Notes under the pieces: generated by a model
Databases searched by the model: none
What the model was told of the DNA's origin: nothing
What the model saw: only the letters and a program-made list of their open reading frames with translations
Translations under genes and position numbers: made by a program
Assembly (NCBI RefSeq): GCF_017814435.1
Contig: NZ_JAGJCB010000004.1
Span: 62,001-126,000, forward strand
Direction of reading: 5' to 3'
DNA from: Mariniflexile gromovii
GTDB lineage: Bacteria; Bacteroidota; Bacteroidia; Flavobacteriales; Flavobacteriaceae
DNA length: 64,000 bases
Part shown: piece after piece, positions 33,434 through 42,721 of the stretch
Numbering within the stretch: the stretch's first letter is position 1
Layout: every line of letters starts with the position of its first letter

Positions 33434-34894
33434 TTAAATACCGCTTATAAAATTACCATAAGGGTCTTTAAATTGAATGCCTTCTGTAAAACGATGTTTG
33501 CTTAACTGCTTAAATTCCACTAATGCCCAAAGCACAAATTCTTTGATGAAATAACTATCTTCTTTTGATAATTTTGGTTGGTATTTAGCCAATAAATCAT
33601 CTAGAGGTGAAATGGCATCCAATTGGCTTCTATATTCTTTATCACGAAAATCGTCCAACAATTCAAAACCATCTTGCTGATTAAAAAACCATGAAACAAT
33701 ATCATCATAAGGAGTTTCCTCGTCCTGCTTTTTTAATTTTTCAATTTTCGGAAAAAACTCTTCAAATAAACTTTTAACAGCTTCACCTATTAAGTTGTAT
33801 GCAACCATGGCAGCACCTTCTTGTTCTCCCTCATAAACCAACTCTAATTTTCCTGTTATAGATGGGATGACACCAACAAAATCACTCAATCGAACCGTTG
33901 TTTTTTCATCGCCCGATTTTAAAGCACGACGCTCTGCAGTGCTTAATAAATTTTCTAATGCCGTTATACTTAAACGGGCACTAACACCACTTTTAGCATC
34001 TATATATTCGCTTTCCCGTGCTTCAAACACTATTTGCTCCAATAAATCGCGTGCCAAATCCGGAACGGTAACCAAGTCTTTTTGTGCTTCCACAACTTTA
34101 GCCTCCTGTTCCGTAATTAAACGAGCCGTTTCAATATCGGCAGGATAATGTGTTAAAATTTGAGAACCAATCCGGTCTTTTAATGGGGTTACAATACTGC
34201 CTCGGTTGGTATAATCTTCAGGGTTTGCGGTAAATAAAAACTGAATGTCCAATGGCAACCTCAACTTAAATCCTCTAATTTGAATATCGCCTTCCTGCAA
34301 AATATTGAATAATGCCACTTGAATTCTTGCTTGTAAATCGGGCAACTCATTAATGACGAAGATGCATCGATTGGCTCGTGGAATCATTCCATAGTGAATA
34401 ACACGATCATCGGCATAACTCAGTTTTAAATTGGCTGCTTTTATAGGATCTACATCTCCAATAATATCGGCAACCGTTACATCGGGTGTGGCTAGTTTTT
34501 CAGCAAAACGTTCACTTCTATGCATCCATGCAATAGGTGTATCATCACCTTTATCTTTAATTAATTCTTTGGCATATCTTGATATGGGCTGAAAAGGATC
34601 GTCATTAATTTCAGAACCTTCAACATAGGGAATGTATTCATCCAATAAATTTAACATCAAACGGGCCAAACGTGTTTTAGCTTGCCCACGTAAACCCAAC
34701 AAGTTTATATTATGCCTAGATAGAATGGCACGTTCCAATTCGGGGATTACGGTATTTTCATATCCATGCACGCCCTCAAAAGTGGTTTCTTTGTTTTTTA
34801 GTTTTTGAATCAAATTATCTCGTAATTCATCTTTTATGGATTTAGATTGATAACCTGATTTTTTTAATTCTCTTAGTGTTTTTATGTTTTTCAT
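33434..34894 (-). CDS. MoxR/BchI-like AAA ATPase
   Basis: 486 residues from ATG 34894. Walker A-like LLGLRGQAKTRLARLML, Walker B with the INELPDL sensor, LFTANPEDYTNRGSIVTPLKDRIGSQ and the late SARLSITALENLLSTAERRAL block mark a magnesium-chelatase/MoxR type ATPase. A longer frame from 34918 starts inside a palindromic repeat and is rejected. The VWA-domain gene lies 101 bases upstream on the same strand; such pairs act together, the ATPase remodelling targets and the VWA protein recruiting them. Targets here are unknown. Confidence 0.88.
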   Translation of the reverse strand: MKNIKTLRELKKSGYQSKSIKDELRDNLIQKLKNKETTFEGVHGYENTVIPELERAILSRHNINLLGLRGQAKTRLARLMLNLLDEYIPYVEGSEINDDPFQPISRYAKELIKDKGDDTPIAWMHRSERFAEKLATPDVTVADIIGDVDPIKAANLKLSYADDRVIHYGMIPRANRCIFVINELPDLQARIQVALFNILQEGDIQIRGFKLRLPLDIQFLFTANPEDYTNRGSIVTPLKDRIGSQILTHYPADIETARLITEQEAKVVEAQKDLVTVPDLARDLLEQIVFEARESEYIDAKSGVSARLSITALENLLSTAERRALKSGDEKTTVRLSDFVGVIPSITGKLELVYEGEQEGAAMVAYNLIGEAVKSLFEEFFPKIEKLKKQDEETPYDDIVSWFFNQQDGFELLDDFRDKEYRSQLDAISPLDDLLAKYQPKLSKEDSYFIKEFVLWALVEFKQLSKHRFTEGIQFKDPYGNFISGI

Positions 34895-34908
34895 ATGCCT
34901 CTCCCTAA

Positions 34909-34927
34909 CCCTCTCCAAAGGAGAGGG
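34909..34927. repeat. Palindromic intergenic repeat (CCCTCTCC-AAA-GGAGAGGG)
   Basis: Perfect 8-bp stem CCCTCTCC / GGAGAGGG around AAA, between the ATPase start and the VWA stop. Same design as the neighbouring CCTCCCC element but a different arm sequence. Confidence 0.7.
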
Positions 34928-34965
34928 AACTGTTGTAGGGTATTTTATTATTGATTTTTTTTATT

Positions 34966-34998
34966 CCTCCCCTTTGGGGAGGTTAGGTGGGGCTTTTA
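34966..34998 (-). repeat. Palindromic intergenic repeat (CCTCCCC-AAA family), copy 2
   Basis: Perfect 7-bp stem CCTCCCC / GGGGAGG around TTT, continuing into GTTAGGTGGGGCTTTT. On the minus strand it repeats the element at 24271-24302 with only a couple of differences. Its end overlaps the stop codon of the VWA gene, as copy 1 overlaps the fadA stop. Confidence 0.75.
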
Positions 34999-36126
34999 TC
35001 CCCTAATTCTCTTCTTCCTATTGGTTTCATAATCTTCAAAAATCATTTCGCCTAAACCTTTAAGCCCTGTATAAAATGCTTTTCCTTGATTGGCATAAGT
35101 AAACTCTCTTACAAACTGCATTAAATAAGGGTCTTGCGCTATCATAAATGTGGTAATGGGAATGTGCAAACGCCTTGCTTGTTGCGCCATCATATAACAT
35201 TTGTTCACAATATGCCTATCCAAACCATTACTGTTTTTATAATATTCGCCATTTGACAAACGCAAACAACTGGGTTTTCCATCGGTAATCATAAAAATTT
35301 GCTTGTTGGTGTTTCGCTTTCTTCTAAGTAAATCCATTGCCAATTGAAGTCCTGCCACCGTATTAGTGTGATAGGGACCTACCTTTAAATAGGGTAAATC
35401 TTTAATTTCAATTTGCCATGCATCATTACCAAAAACCAGAATATCCAATGTATCTTTTGGGTAGCGCGTGGTAATTAATTCGGCTAAAGCCATGGCTACT
35501 TTTTTTGCCGGTGTTATTCTATCTTCACCATAAAGAATCATACTATGGCTAATATCAATCATAAGCACCGTACTCATTTGCGATTTGTGAAGGGTTTCTT
35601 CAACTACCAAATCACTTTCAGACAAAGTAAAATCTGCGATACCATGGTTTATTTGGGCATTTTTTAAACTTTCGGTCATAGACACTTTATCCAAGGCATC
35701 ACCAAATTGATAGTTTCTAAAATCTCCCGTATGCTCATCGCCTATACCTGGACTTTTACTTTTATGATTGCCTTGACCACTGCGCTTTATATTTCCAAAA
35801 ATTTGGTCTAAAGCTTGTTGCCGAATGGCTCTTTCGGTTTTTGCAGTAATGGCCATACCACCACTATTACCATCGGGGTCAATTTCTTCTCGTATATAGC
35901 CTTTCTTTTTAAGGTCTTCAATAAAATCATCAATGGTATACTCTGGCGTGGTAAGTTTATATTCCTTATCCAATTCCCGTAACCAATCAATGGCTTCATC
36001 AAAATCGCCAGAGGTATGCGTAATAAGCTCTTTAAATATGTCGAAAAGTTTGTCGAACGGAGACTGTTCTGGTGCTTCGTATTTCTTGAAAATAAAACCT
36101 TTTCTGGATGTGGGATATTTTGTCAT
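34996..36126 (-). CDS. VWA-domain protein, partner of the MoxR-like ATPase
   Basis: 376 residues. An N-terminal helical region (1-180) with a basic NIKRSGQGNHKSKSPG linker precedes a von Willebrand A domain with the MIDAS motif MIDISHSM (DxSxS) near residue 190 and TDGKPS near 275, completing the metal site. No signal peptide or membrane segment, so cytoplasmic. It precedes the MoxR-like ATPase in one operon. Function of the pair is unknown; MoxR-VWA systems typically assist enzyme maturation or stress responses. Confidence 0.85.
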   Translation of the reverse strand: MTKYPTSRKGFIFKKYEAPEQSPFDKLFDIFKELITHTSGDFDEAIDWLRELDKEYKLTTPEYTIDDFIEDLKKKGYIREEIDPDGNSGGMAITAKTERAIRQQALDQIFGNIKRSGQGNHKSKSPGIGDEHTGDFRNYQFGDALDKVSMTESLKNAQINHGIADFTLSESDLVVEETLHKSQMSTVLMIDISHSMILYGEDRITPAKKVAMALAELITTRYPKDTLDILVFGNDAWQIEIKDLPYLKVGPYHTNTVAGLQLAMDLLRRKRNTNKQIFMITDGKPSCLRLSNGEYYKNSNGLDRHIVNKCYMMAQQARRLHIPITTFMIAQDPYLMQFVREFTYANQGKAFYTGLKGLGEMIFEDYETNRKKRIRG

Positions 36127-36214
36127 AGCCGTATAAAAATACTATTTTTTTATACAAGTGAGACAGGATGGTTATTAGATTTATCTATACTTTAACACGA
36201 ATTGTCTATTACAA

Positions 36215-36898
36215 TTATTCAATACGTTTTAAGCCTTCTAAGTTTTCAATTCTTATTTTTTTACCAACCATAGAAATTAATCCATCTTTTTTAAATTGTG
36301 ATAATACTCGAATGGCAGACTCGGTAGCAGTACCAACAATATTCGCAAAATCTTCACGAGATAGCAATATACTCAACGTTTTATCTGGGTTTACACCAAA
36401 ACTATCATGAATGTAAATTAAGGTTTCTGCTAAACGTTGTCGAACGGATTTTTGAGCCATATTCACAATAATATCATCGGCTTCTCTTAAATTATGAGCC
36501 ATTTCTTTTAAAACATCAAATGAAAATTTCGGATTGGTTTGCAGATCGTTAATTATTTCGTTTTTAGGAATAAAGCATACTTTCATATCTATTAACGCTA
36601 CAGCTTGTAAATTGGAAACCTCATCTGAAACCATAGAACGGTAGCCTAATAAATCGCCTTTAACTACAATTTTAACAATTTGATCTTTTCCGTTTGCGCT
36701 TAATTTGGACAACTTACAAATACCCTCCTTTATACAGTATACACCATTTATGGTTTCGCCTTCGTCAAAAATAACATCGCCTTTTTTAATATTCATAGAA
36801 GTTTTACAACTGGAAATACGCATTAACTCATCTTTCGTTAAAGACTTTAGCGAATTAAATTGTTTAATAATACATTGTTCACACTTACTCATATTCAA
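36215..36898 (-). CDS. Crp/Fnr family transcriptional regulator
   Basis: 227 residues. The cyclic-nucleotide-like sensor domain (about 20-140) is followed by a dimer helix and a winged HTH with REDFANIVGTATESAIRVLSQFKKDGLI (about 178-205), whose Glu-Ser...Arg pattern resembles the FNR recognition helix. Cysteines at 6, 9 (CEQC), 31, 55 and 61 could hold an Fe-S cluster, making it a possible oxygen sensor. It lies beside a universal stress protein gene carrying an FNR-like site and upstream of the cbb3 cluster, so it is a prime candidate for binding the four ATGA-N6-TCAT sites. Confidence 0.87.
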   Translation of the reverse strand: MNMSKCEQCIIKQFNSLKSLTKDELMRISSCKTSMNIKKGDVIFDEGETINGVYCIKEGICKLSKLSANGKDQIVKIVVKGDLLGYRSMVSDEVSNLQAVALIDMKVCFIPKNEIINDLQTNPKFSFDVLKEMAHNLREADDIIVNMAQKSVRQRLAETLIYIHDSFGVNPDKTLSILLSREDFANIVGTATESAIRVLSQFKKDGLISMVGKKIRIENLEGLKRIE

Positions 36899-36904
36899 TA
36901 TTTA

Positions 36905-37744
36905 TTAATGCAATACTAGAAATGGAATATTTTTATAATAATTCAAATCCTTTAATGTAGGATGAAATAAAATACGTTGAAAATAATTTAGGTTTTTAGC
37001 AAGCATGGTTATTAAATGAATATCTTTTTCATCAACAAATTGTTGTACAGCATTTTCGATATGATTATTAATTAAAAAATTAAAACTATGCTTATAGTTT
37101 GTAAAATAATCGGATAAATATTCTTTGTTTTTTTGCTGGTCTTCATTAAGGTCCACCCTTTTTTTATTAACATGCAATACATTAATGGCCGCATCATTTA
37201 CTTCAAGAATATCCAGAATAGGCTGTAGGGTTTCTGGGTGGTAAAAAATTGAAAAATCGGTGGGGAACGCAATTTTTTTTGGCTCTATATATTTAGCGTT
37301 TTCTGGAACCACCAAAGTAGCGCATTTCACTTTTGTAATCACATTTCCCGCATTGCTTCCTATGGCTATTTTCTTTAATCCAGAAGTACCTTTGGTGCCC
37401 ATCACAATAAAATGGATATTGTTCAATACAACCTGTTCCCTTATGGAATCGATAATATAATTACTATCTGAAATGGTAAAGAATTTATGATTGTTTTTTT
37501 TTGGAAAAGTATCATGAATTCGTTTTACGGTATCTTGCAGCAATTTTTTTACTGGTATTGATAAGGTTTCTGAAGCACTACCCGAATATTGAACAAAAGC
37601 TTTTTCTTTACTTACTAAGGTTCCACTCGTATTAACGTGTAGCAAATAAAAATTACATGACGATTTACTAAAAAAGTGCAATGCATACGCTATGGCATTC
37701 CACGCATTTTCAGAAAAATCTATGGGTATTAAAATGTTTTTCAT
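36905..37744 (-). CDS. Universal stress protein, tandem UspA domains
   Basis: 279 residues. A complete first UspA domain (IPIDFSENAWNAIAYALHF at the start; GTKGTSGLKKIAIGSNAGNVITKVKCATLVVP with the G-2x-G-9x-G(S/T) ATP motif at about 117-148) is followed by a degenerate second domain (FPTDFSIFYH...). It may bind ATP. Its promoter carries an ATGA-N6-TCAT palindrome exactly 36.5 bp from the -7 box, so it is probably induced at low oxygen. It ends 6 bases before the Crp/Fnr gene and is likely co-transcribed with it, giving possible autoregulation. Confidence 0.9.
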   Translation of the reverse strand: MKNILIPIDFSENAWNAIAYALHFFSKSSCNFYLLHVNTSGTLVSKEKAFVQYSGSASETLSIPVKKLLQDTVKRIHDTFPKKNNHKFFTISDSNYIIDSIREQVVLNNIHFIVMGTKGTSGLKKIAIGSNAGNVITKVKCATLVVPENAKYIEPKKIAFPTDFSIFYHPETLQPILDILEVNDAAINVLHVNKKRVDLNEDQQKNKEYLSDYFTNYKHSFNFLINNHIENAVQQFVDEKDIHLITMLAKNLNYFQRILFHPTLKDLNYYKNIPFLVLH

Positions 37745-37763
37745 GCTTTGTTACTTCAAAAAA

Positions 37764-37807
37764 CAAAAGTATAAGCATGATTACTAACGAAATATGACCA
37801 AAATCAT
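37764..37807 (-). promoter_or_regulatory. FNR-like promoter of the universal stress protein gene
   Basis: ATGACCAAAATCAT (plus strand) at 37794-37807 has the ATGA-N6-TCAT form. On the minus strand TACTTTTG, a TAnnTTTG box, ends at 37764. Centre to box end is 36.5 bp, identical to the ccoI, ccoS and hemN promoters, placing the activator near -41.5. Confidence 0.72.
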
Positions 37808-37830
37808 AATTCGCCATTGTTTTATTAAAA

Positions 37831-38883
37831 TCAGTTTATTTGTTGAAGTTTATCAATATCAAGAATTTTAATATTTCTGCCTTCAATCTCAATAAGCCCT
37901 AAATCTTTAAAACTTGAGAGTGTTCTTATTAAGCTTTCTAATGCAATTCCTGCAACACTTGCTAAATCGTTTCTAGAAATTTTAATGGCATCTTCAGGAT
38001 TCCGATTCATTTTTTCAGCAAATTTTAAGATGGTAGATGCTGTTTTTTTCTTTACAGAACTGTATGCCATTTCCAGCAATTGTCCCTTTACAATACTAAG
38101 GTCTTCAGTTAATAATTGTATGAGCTCCAAAGTTACCTTATGGTTACTATTAAGCACATTTGTTAACTCATTTTTAGAAAGGGCAATTAATTTTGAATCT
38201 TGTATGGCCGTTGCTGTTTCTTGATAAGGTGTGTTTTGGGTGAATGAGGTATAACCAAATAAATCGTCTTCCTTATAAAGTGCCGTTGTTAAATCCTTCC
38301 CTTGTTCATCCAGCTTATGGCATTTTATTAAACCGCTAGCTATTAAATAAATGTTGTTGGAATGTTGTCCTTCTTCATAAACCACATCGCCTTTACTAAA
38401 AGAAATTTCATTGCCATTATCATCAAAAAAATTCTTTAGATCATTAAGGTTTCTAAGTTCTTCGGTTTCATCTACACTTGTAGTTTCAAAAACCTCTTTT
38501 CTTTCATTTAATATTGCCGCTTTTGCTAATCTGCTTTCAATGGCACTTATTAATTCTTCTTCTTCAAATGGCTTTGTAATATAATCATCGGCACCTAAAT
38601 CCATGCCTTTTCTAACATCCTTACGTTCGGTTTTTGCTGATAAAAATATAAAAGGAATGTGTTGTGTTTCATCATTTTTTGATAGGGCCTCTAAAACGCC
38701 ATAACCATCTAGCTCGGGCATCATTATATCGCAAACAACTATATCTGGCAAGCTTGTTTTAGCTATTTCTAACCCCGCTTTTCCATGAGGCGCGGTAGTA
38801 ACATGGTAATTTGATAGTTCTAATAATTCTGCTGTATTTTCCCTTAAAATAACATCATCTTCTATCAATAATATTTTTTTCAT
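37831..38883 (-). CDS. Response regulator fused to a Crp/Fnr-type regulator
   Basis: 350 residues. An N-terminal receiver (1-120: acidic EDD, phospho-acceptor Asp in DIVVCDIMMPELDG, Lys in ITKPF) is joined by a linker to a cNMP-type domain (about 150-265, GDVVYEEGQHSNNIYLIASGLIKCHK) and a winged HTH (about 285-345, SRNDLASVAGIALESLIRTLSSF). The HTH resembles that of the Crp/Fnr protein at 36215 and may read the same palindrome. It overlaps the histidine kinase gene by 4 bases, forming a two-component pair that could replace FixJ. Confidence 0.9.
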   Translation of the reverse strand: MKKILLIEDDVILRENTAELLELSNYHVTTAPHGKAGLEIAKTSLPDIVVCDIMMPELDGYGVLEALSKNDETQHIPFIFLSAKTERKDVRKGMDLGADDYITKPFEEEELISAIESRLAKAAILNERKEVFETTSVDETEELRNLNDLKNFFDDNGNEISFSKGDVVYEEGQHSNNIYLIASGLIKCHKLDEQGKDLTTALYKEDDLFGYTSFTQNTPYQETATAIQDSKLIALSKNELTNVLNSNHKVTLELIQLLTEDLSIVKGQLLEMAYSSVKKKTASTILKFAEKMNRNPEDAIKISRNDLASVAGIALESLIRTLSSFKDLGLIEIEGRNIKILDIDKLQQIN

Positions 38884-40124
38884 GCTTTTGCTTTATTGGG
38901 TATTGTAAATGTAAATATACTTCCTTTATTTTCCTCACTTTCAAAGGTTATAAAACCTCCTAAATTTTCCAAATGGCTTTTAACAATATTCAGCCCAATA
39001 CCTGTTCCTTGTGTAAGTAGCGCATTTTCAGCCCTAAAGTAGCGATTAAATATCATTTTTTGATCTTTCTTAGGAACACCAATACCATTGTCCTTTATTC
39101 TAAAAGTAGTTTGTTTTTCGTCTTGGTTTATTTGAATATCTACCAAGGTGTTTTCAGATGAATACTTGATAGCGTTATGTACCAAATTAGACAATGCCAA
39201 TTCTACAATTTTCTCATCTTGGTATAAGGAGTATTCATCTATATTCTCTGGATAATTTATTATTTGCCCTTCTTTTAAAAGCATATTAGCATTATAAACC
39301 ACTTCGTTTACCACCTTACTAACCTTAAAATTGCTGAACTTATAGTTAATTTTACCTGTTTCTAATTTTTCAATAGATAAAAAATCGTTTAAAATATTAT
39401 TTAAGTAATGTACTTTATCTGTAATAGTTTTAACGTGTTTATCACGTTTTTCCTGCTGTTCTGCTAATTTGTATTTACCTAATAACATGGCCGAAGTTAA
39501 AATACCACTTAAAGGCGTTTTAAATTCATGACTCACCAACGACAAAAATTTTGTTTTTAATTCATTGAGTTCTTTTTCCTTTTTAAGGGCGTTTTTTGTT
39601 TTATTTTGAGCCTCAATACGTTTTTTAATCTCGGTATCACGTTCTAGGTTTACTGTTTTTAATGCTTCAACCGTATTACTTAATTCCTTGGTTCTTTCTT
39701 CTACACGCTTTTCTAATATGGAATTGAGTTGCTGTAACTGAAACTCTTGCTCGTTTCGAACAGAAATATCTATAACCAAGGCCATTATAAAGGTTTCACC
39801 ATTAATTTCCAACGGATTCAAACCAGCTTCCACTGGAAATGTGCTTCCATCTTTGCGCGCGCCATACAAATCGCGCCCATGGCCCATGCGCCTACTTTCC
39901 TTTTGTTTCATAAAACCCTTAACATGAGCACTGTGATTGGGTTTATATTTTTGGGGAATTAGAATATTTAGATCTTGATTAATTAACTCAACCTTATCGT
40001 AACCAAACATGCGCTCTGCAGAAGCATTTGCAGCAATAATTTTTTGCTGCGCATTTACTACTATAACACCTTCTGAAACGGCTTCAAATAGTATATTAAA
40101 AGTTTCTTTATCATTTTGAAGCAT
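38880..40124 (-). CDS. PAS-domain sensor histidine kinase, FixL-like
   Basis: 414 residues, no transmembrane segment. One PAS domain (5-125), a coiled coil (125-190), HisKA with FLSLVSHEFKTPLSG, and HATPase_c with the NLVHNAIKYSS, DNGIGVP and GTGIGLNIVKSH boxes. The PAS segment IPQKYKPNHSAHVKGF...RRMGHGRDLYGARKDGSTFP is similar to FixL, and His64 aligns with the FixL haem ligand. That block also occurs in non-haem PAS domains, so haem binding is a hypothesis. It diverges from ccoI, and the response regulator follows with a 4-base overlap. Confidence 0.88.
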   Translation of the reverse strand: MLQNDKETFNILFEAVSEGVIVVNAQQKIIAANASAERMFGYDKVELINQDLNILIPQKYKPNHSAHVKGFMKQKESRRMGHGRDLYGARKDGSTFPVEAGLNPLEINGETFIMALVIDISVRNEQEFQLQQLNSILEKRVEERTKELSNTVEALKTVNLERDTEIKKRIEAQNKTKNALKKEKELNELKTKFLSLVSHEFKTPLSGILTSAMLLGKYKLAEQQEKRDKHVKTITDKVHYLNNILNDFLSIEKLETGKINYKFSNFKVSKVVNEVVYNANMLLKEGQIINYPENIDEYSLYQDEKIVELALSNLVHNAIKYSSENTLVDIQINQDEKQTTFRIKDNGIGVPKKDQKMIFNRYFRAENALLTQGTGIGLNIVKSHLENLGGFITFESEENKGSIFTFTIPNKAKA

Positions 40125-40262
40125 TACAATACAAGCTTTATTAAACTATTAAATAGCATTAAACATTACCCTAGTTGGTGTTGGAAAAAATTATGCGCAT
40201 TACAACATTTAAAAACCATACTTCCATAACACCAAAATCTGAAGTGCCGTAAAAATAGAGAA

Positions 40263-40309
40263 AATATGACTAATATCATATTTAAAAAGAGCATCAATTT
40301 AAACCTTTG
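40263..40309 (+). promoter_or_regulatory. FNR-like promoter of ccoI
   Basis: AATATGACTAATATCATATT at 40263-40282 extends the ATGA-N6-TCAT palindrome to 7-base arms. AACCTTTG at 40302-40309 is a one-mismatch -7 box whose end is 36.5 bp from the palindrome centre, as at the other three sites. Confidence 0.72.
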
Positions 40310-40336
40310 CAGCAGGTATAATTGAGCAAATAATAA

Positions 40337-42712
40337 ATGAGCAAAGAAACATGTTTTCATTGTGGTTTAGATGCAACGACATCTAAAATCAACTTCGACG
40401 ATAAATTATTTTGTTGTAATGGCTGTAAAACTGTTTACGAAATTTTTTCAGTAAACGATTTAACTTGCTACTACGATTTACAAACCGCCCCTGGTGCCAC
40501 TCCAAAAGACATAGAGGGCAAATACAACTTCTTGGAAAACTCTAAAATAATAGAACAACTTTTAGAGTTTAATGATGGAAACACGCAAATCATTACGCTT
40601 TATATTCCGCATATCCATTGCAGTTCTTGTATTTGGATTTTAGAAAACCTCAACAAATTAAACCCATCAATAAGTGCATCCATTGTAAATTTTGGCAAAA
40701 AAACAGTTCGGGTAACTTTTAACGCCGAAACACTATCATTAAAAAATTTAGTAACCCTTTTAAGTAGCATTGGTTACGAACCATTTATAAGTTTGGATGA
40801 TTATAGCGTTGGCAAAAAACATATAGACAGATCGCTTATTTACAAATTAGGCATTGCAGGTTTTGCATTTGGAAATGTGATGTTTTTATCGTTTCCGGAA
40901 TATTTTGAAGTAGGCGAATTTTGGCTGGAACAATTCAAACCTCTTTTTAGGTGGCTCATGTTTGCATTTTCTGTGCCCGTGGTTTTTTATTCGTCTCAAG
41001 ATTATTTTATTTCCGCATTTAAAGGGCTTCGTTCTAAAATTTTAAATATTGATGTACCCATTGCTTTAGGGGTCTCCGTATTATTTATTAGAAGCACTTT
41101 TGAAATTATTACCGATAAGGGTTCTGGTTTTTTTGACAGCCTCACCGGACTTATTTTCTTCTTACTTCTTGGGAAATTTTTTCAGCAGAAAACCTACTCT
41201 TTTTTATCGTTTGAACGCGATTACAAATCGTATTTCCCTATTGGAATAACCAAAATCACTTCCGAAGACAAAGAAGAATCCATACAGGTTTATGATATTG
41301 AAAAGGGCGACCGACTTTTAATTAGAAATGAAGAATTGATTCCTGTTGATTGCATTTTAATAAAAGGAAATGCACGCATTGATTACAGTTTTGTTACAGG
41401 TGAATCCAAAACTGTTTCAAAACAATCTGGCGATAAATTATTTGCTGGAGGAAAACAAGTAAATGGCACGATTGAAGTAGATGTTTTAAAATCGGTTGAG
41501 CAAAGTTACCTAACCCAACTTTGGAGCAATGATGTGTTTAAAAAAGACAAATCTCTGGCTTTCACAAACATTACCAATCAAATAAGCAAACGTTTCACCA
41601 TAAGCATTTTAGCCATTGCCATATTAGCAACTACATTTTGGTTGATAACAGATGCAAGTAAAGCCATGAATGTTTTTACATCGGTTCTTATCATAGCCTG
41701 CCCCTGTGCCCTAGCTTTAGCTGCACCTTTTACTTTTGGCAATGTATTACACATTTTAGGAAAGAAAAAATTCTATTTAAAAAACGCTTCGGTTATTGAA
41801 CAATTAGCAAAAGCAAACACCATCATTTTTGATAAAACAGGAACTATTACCGCCAATAAAGAAACCACGATAGATTATGAAGGCCTTCAACTTTCCAAAG
41901 AAGAGGAAGCTTTATTAAAAAGCACATTGCGTGGTTCTAACCACCCTTTAAGTCGTTCATTATACAATTTATTGAACGAACAAGACATTGTAACCCTAGA
42001 TGCTTTTGAAGAACATTTAGGCAAGGGTATTGAAGCTACTTATAACCAAAACCATATAAAAGTGGGGTCTGCTCCTTTTGTAGGTTACACTACAGAATCT
42101 ACATTACTAAATACAGCGGTTCATGTGAGTACCAACAAACAATACAAAGGTAAATTCACTTTTTACAATGCGTACCGTAAAGGGCTTTCTTCATTATTTA
42201 ATGAATTAAAAAAAGATTATGACTTAGTTATCCTTTCGGGTGACAATGAAGGTGAAAAAGACAATTTAACCAAATTGCTCCCTACAAAAACCAAGTTACT
42301 ATTTCATCAGAAGCCAGAGGACAAATTGGAATACATACGGTACCACCAAACAGAAGGCGCCAATATATTGATGATTGGCGATGGACTTAACGACGCTGGT
42401 GCCTTGGCGCAAAGCAATGTTGGCATCGCTATTTCAGAAAATGTGAATGTATTTTCACCCGCTTGTGATGCTATTCTGGACGCTTCAAAATTCAACCAAT
42501 TGTTCAACTATATAAAAGTTTCAAAAGCAGCCATCAAAATTATTAAATGGAGTTTTTTACTCTCATTTATGTACAACTGCATTGGGCTTTATTTTGCTGT
42601 CACGGGGCAACTATTGCCTGTGGTAGCTGCTATTTTAATGCCTTTAAGTTCCATTAGTATTGTGGTTTTTACAACCCTGGCTACAAATATGGTTGGGAGA
42701 AAATTAGAATAA
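40337..42712 (+). CDS. ccoI: Heavy-metal P-type ATPase for cbb3 assembly (CcoI/FixI)
   Basis: 791 residues. An N-terminal Cys-rich segment (CFHCGLD...CCNGCKTVYEIF), typical of the CcoI subfamily, precedes an HMA domain (HIHCSSCIWILENL), eight transmembrane helices with the copper motif ACPCALALAAPF, the phosphorylation site DKTGTIT and the hinge GDGLNDAGALAQS. It exports or supplies copper for the CuB site of cbb3 oxidase. It starts the oxidase cluster, with an FNR-like promoter upstream; ccoS follows from its own promoter. Confidence 0.94.
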   Translation: MSKETCFHCGLDATTSKINFDDKLFCCNGCKTVYEIFSVNDLTCYYDLQTAPGATPKDIEGKYNFLENSKIIEQLLEFNDGNTQIITLYIPHIHCSSCIWILENLNKLNPSISASIVNFGKKTVRVTFNAETLSLKNLVTLLSSIGYEPFISLDDYSVGKKHIDRSLIYKLGIAGFAFGNVMFLSFPEYFEVGEFWLEQFKPLFRWLMFAFSVPVVFYSSQDYFISAFKGLRSKILNIDVPIALGVSVLFIRSTFEIITDKGSGFFDSLTGLIFFLLLGKFFQQKTYSFLSFERDYKSYFPIGITKITSEDKEESIQVYDIEKGDRLLIRNEELIPVDCILIKGNARIDYSFVTGESKTVSKQSGDKLFAGGKQVNGTIEVDVLKSVEQSYLTQLWSNDVFKKDKSLAFTNITNQISKRFTISILAIAILATTFWLITDASKAMNVFTSVLIIACPCALALAAPFTFGNVLHILGKKKFYLKNASVIEQLAKANTIIFDKTGTITANKETTIDYEGLQLSKEEEALLKSTLRGSNHPLSRSLYNLLNEQDIVTLDAFEEHLGKGIEATYNQNHIKVGSAPFVGYTTESTLLNTAVHVSTNKQYKGKFTFYNAYRKGLSSLFNELKKDYDLVILSGDNEGEKDNLTKLLPTKTKLLFHQKPEDKLEYIRYHQTEGANILMIGDGLNDAGALAQSNVGIAISENVNVFSPACDAILDASKFNQLFNYIKVSKAAIKIIKWSFLLSFMYNCIGLYFAVTGQLLPVVAAILMPLSSISIVVFTTLATNMVGRKLE

Positions 42713-42721
42713 AAGAGAAAC

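Noticed and set aside
34895-34918. Longer MoxR-like ATPase start (MERVRER...)
   Set aside because: The extra codons are the reverse of a palindromic repeat element, so they are an accident of the repeat.
40233-40243. FNR-type promoter firing toward the histidine kinase from the ccoI palindrome
   Set aside because: The matching minus-strand -7 box is off by three bases and lacks the TA, so only the ccoI side fits.
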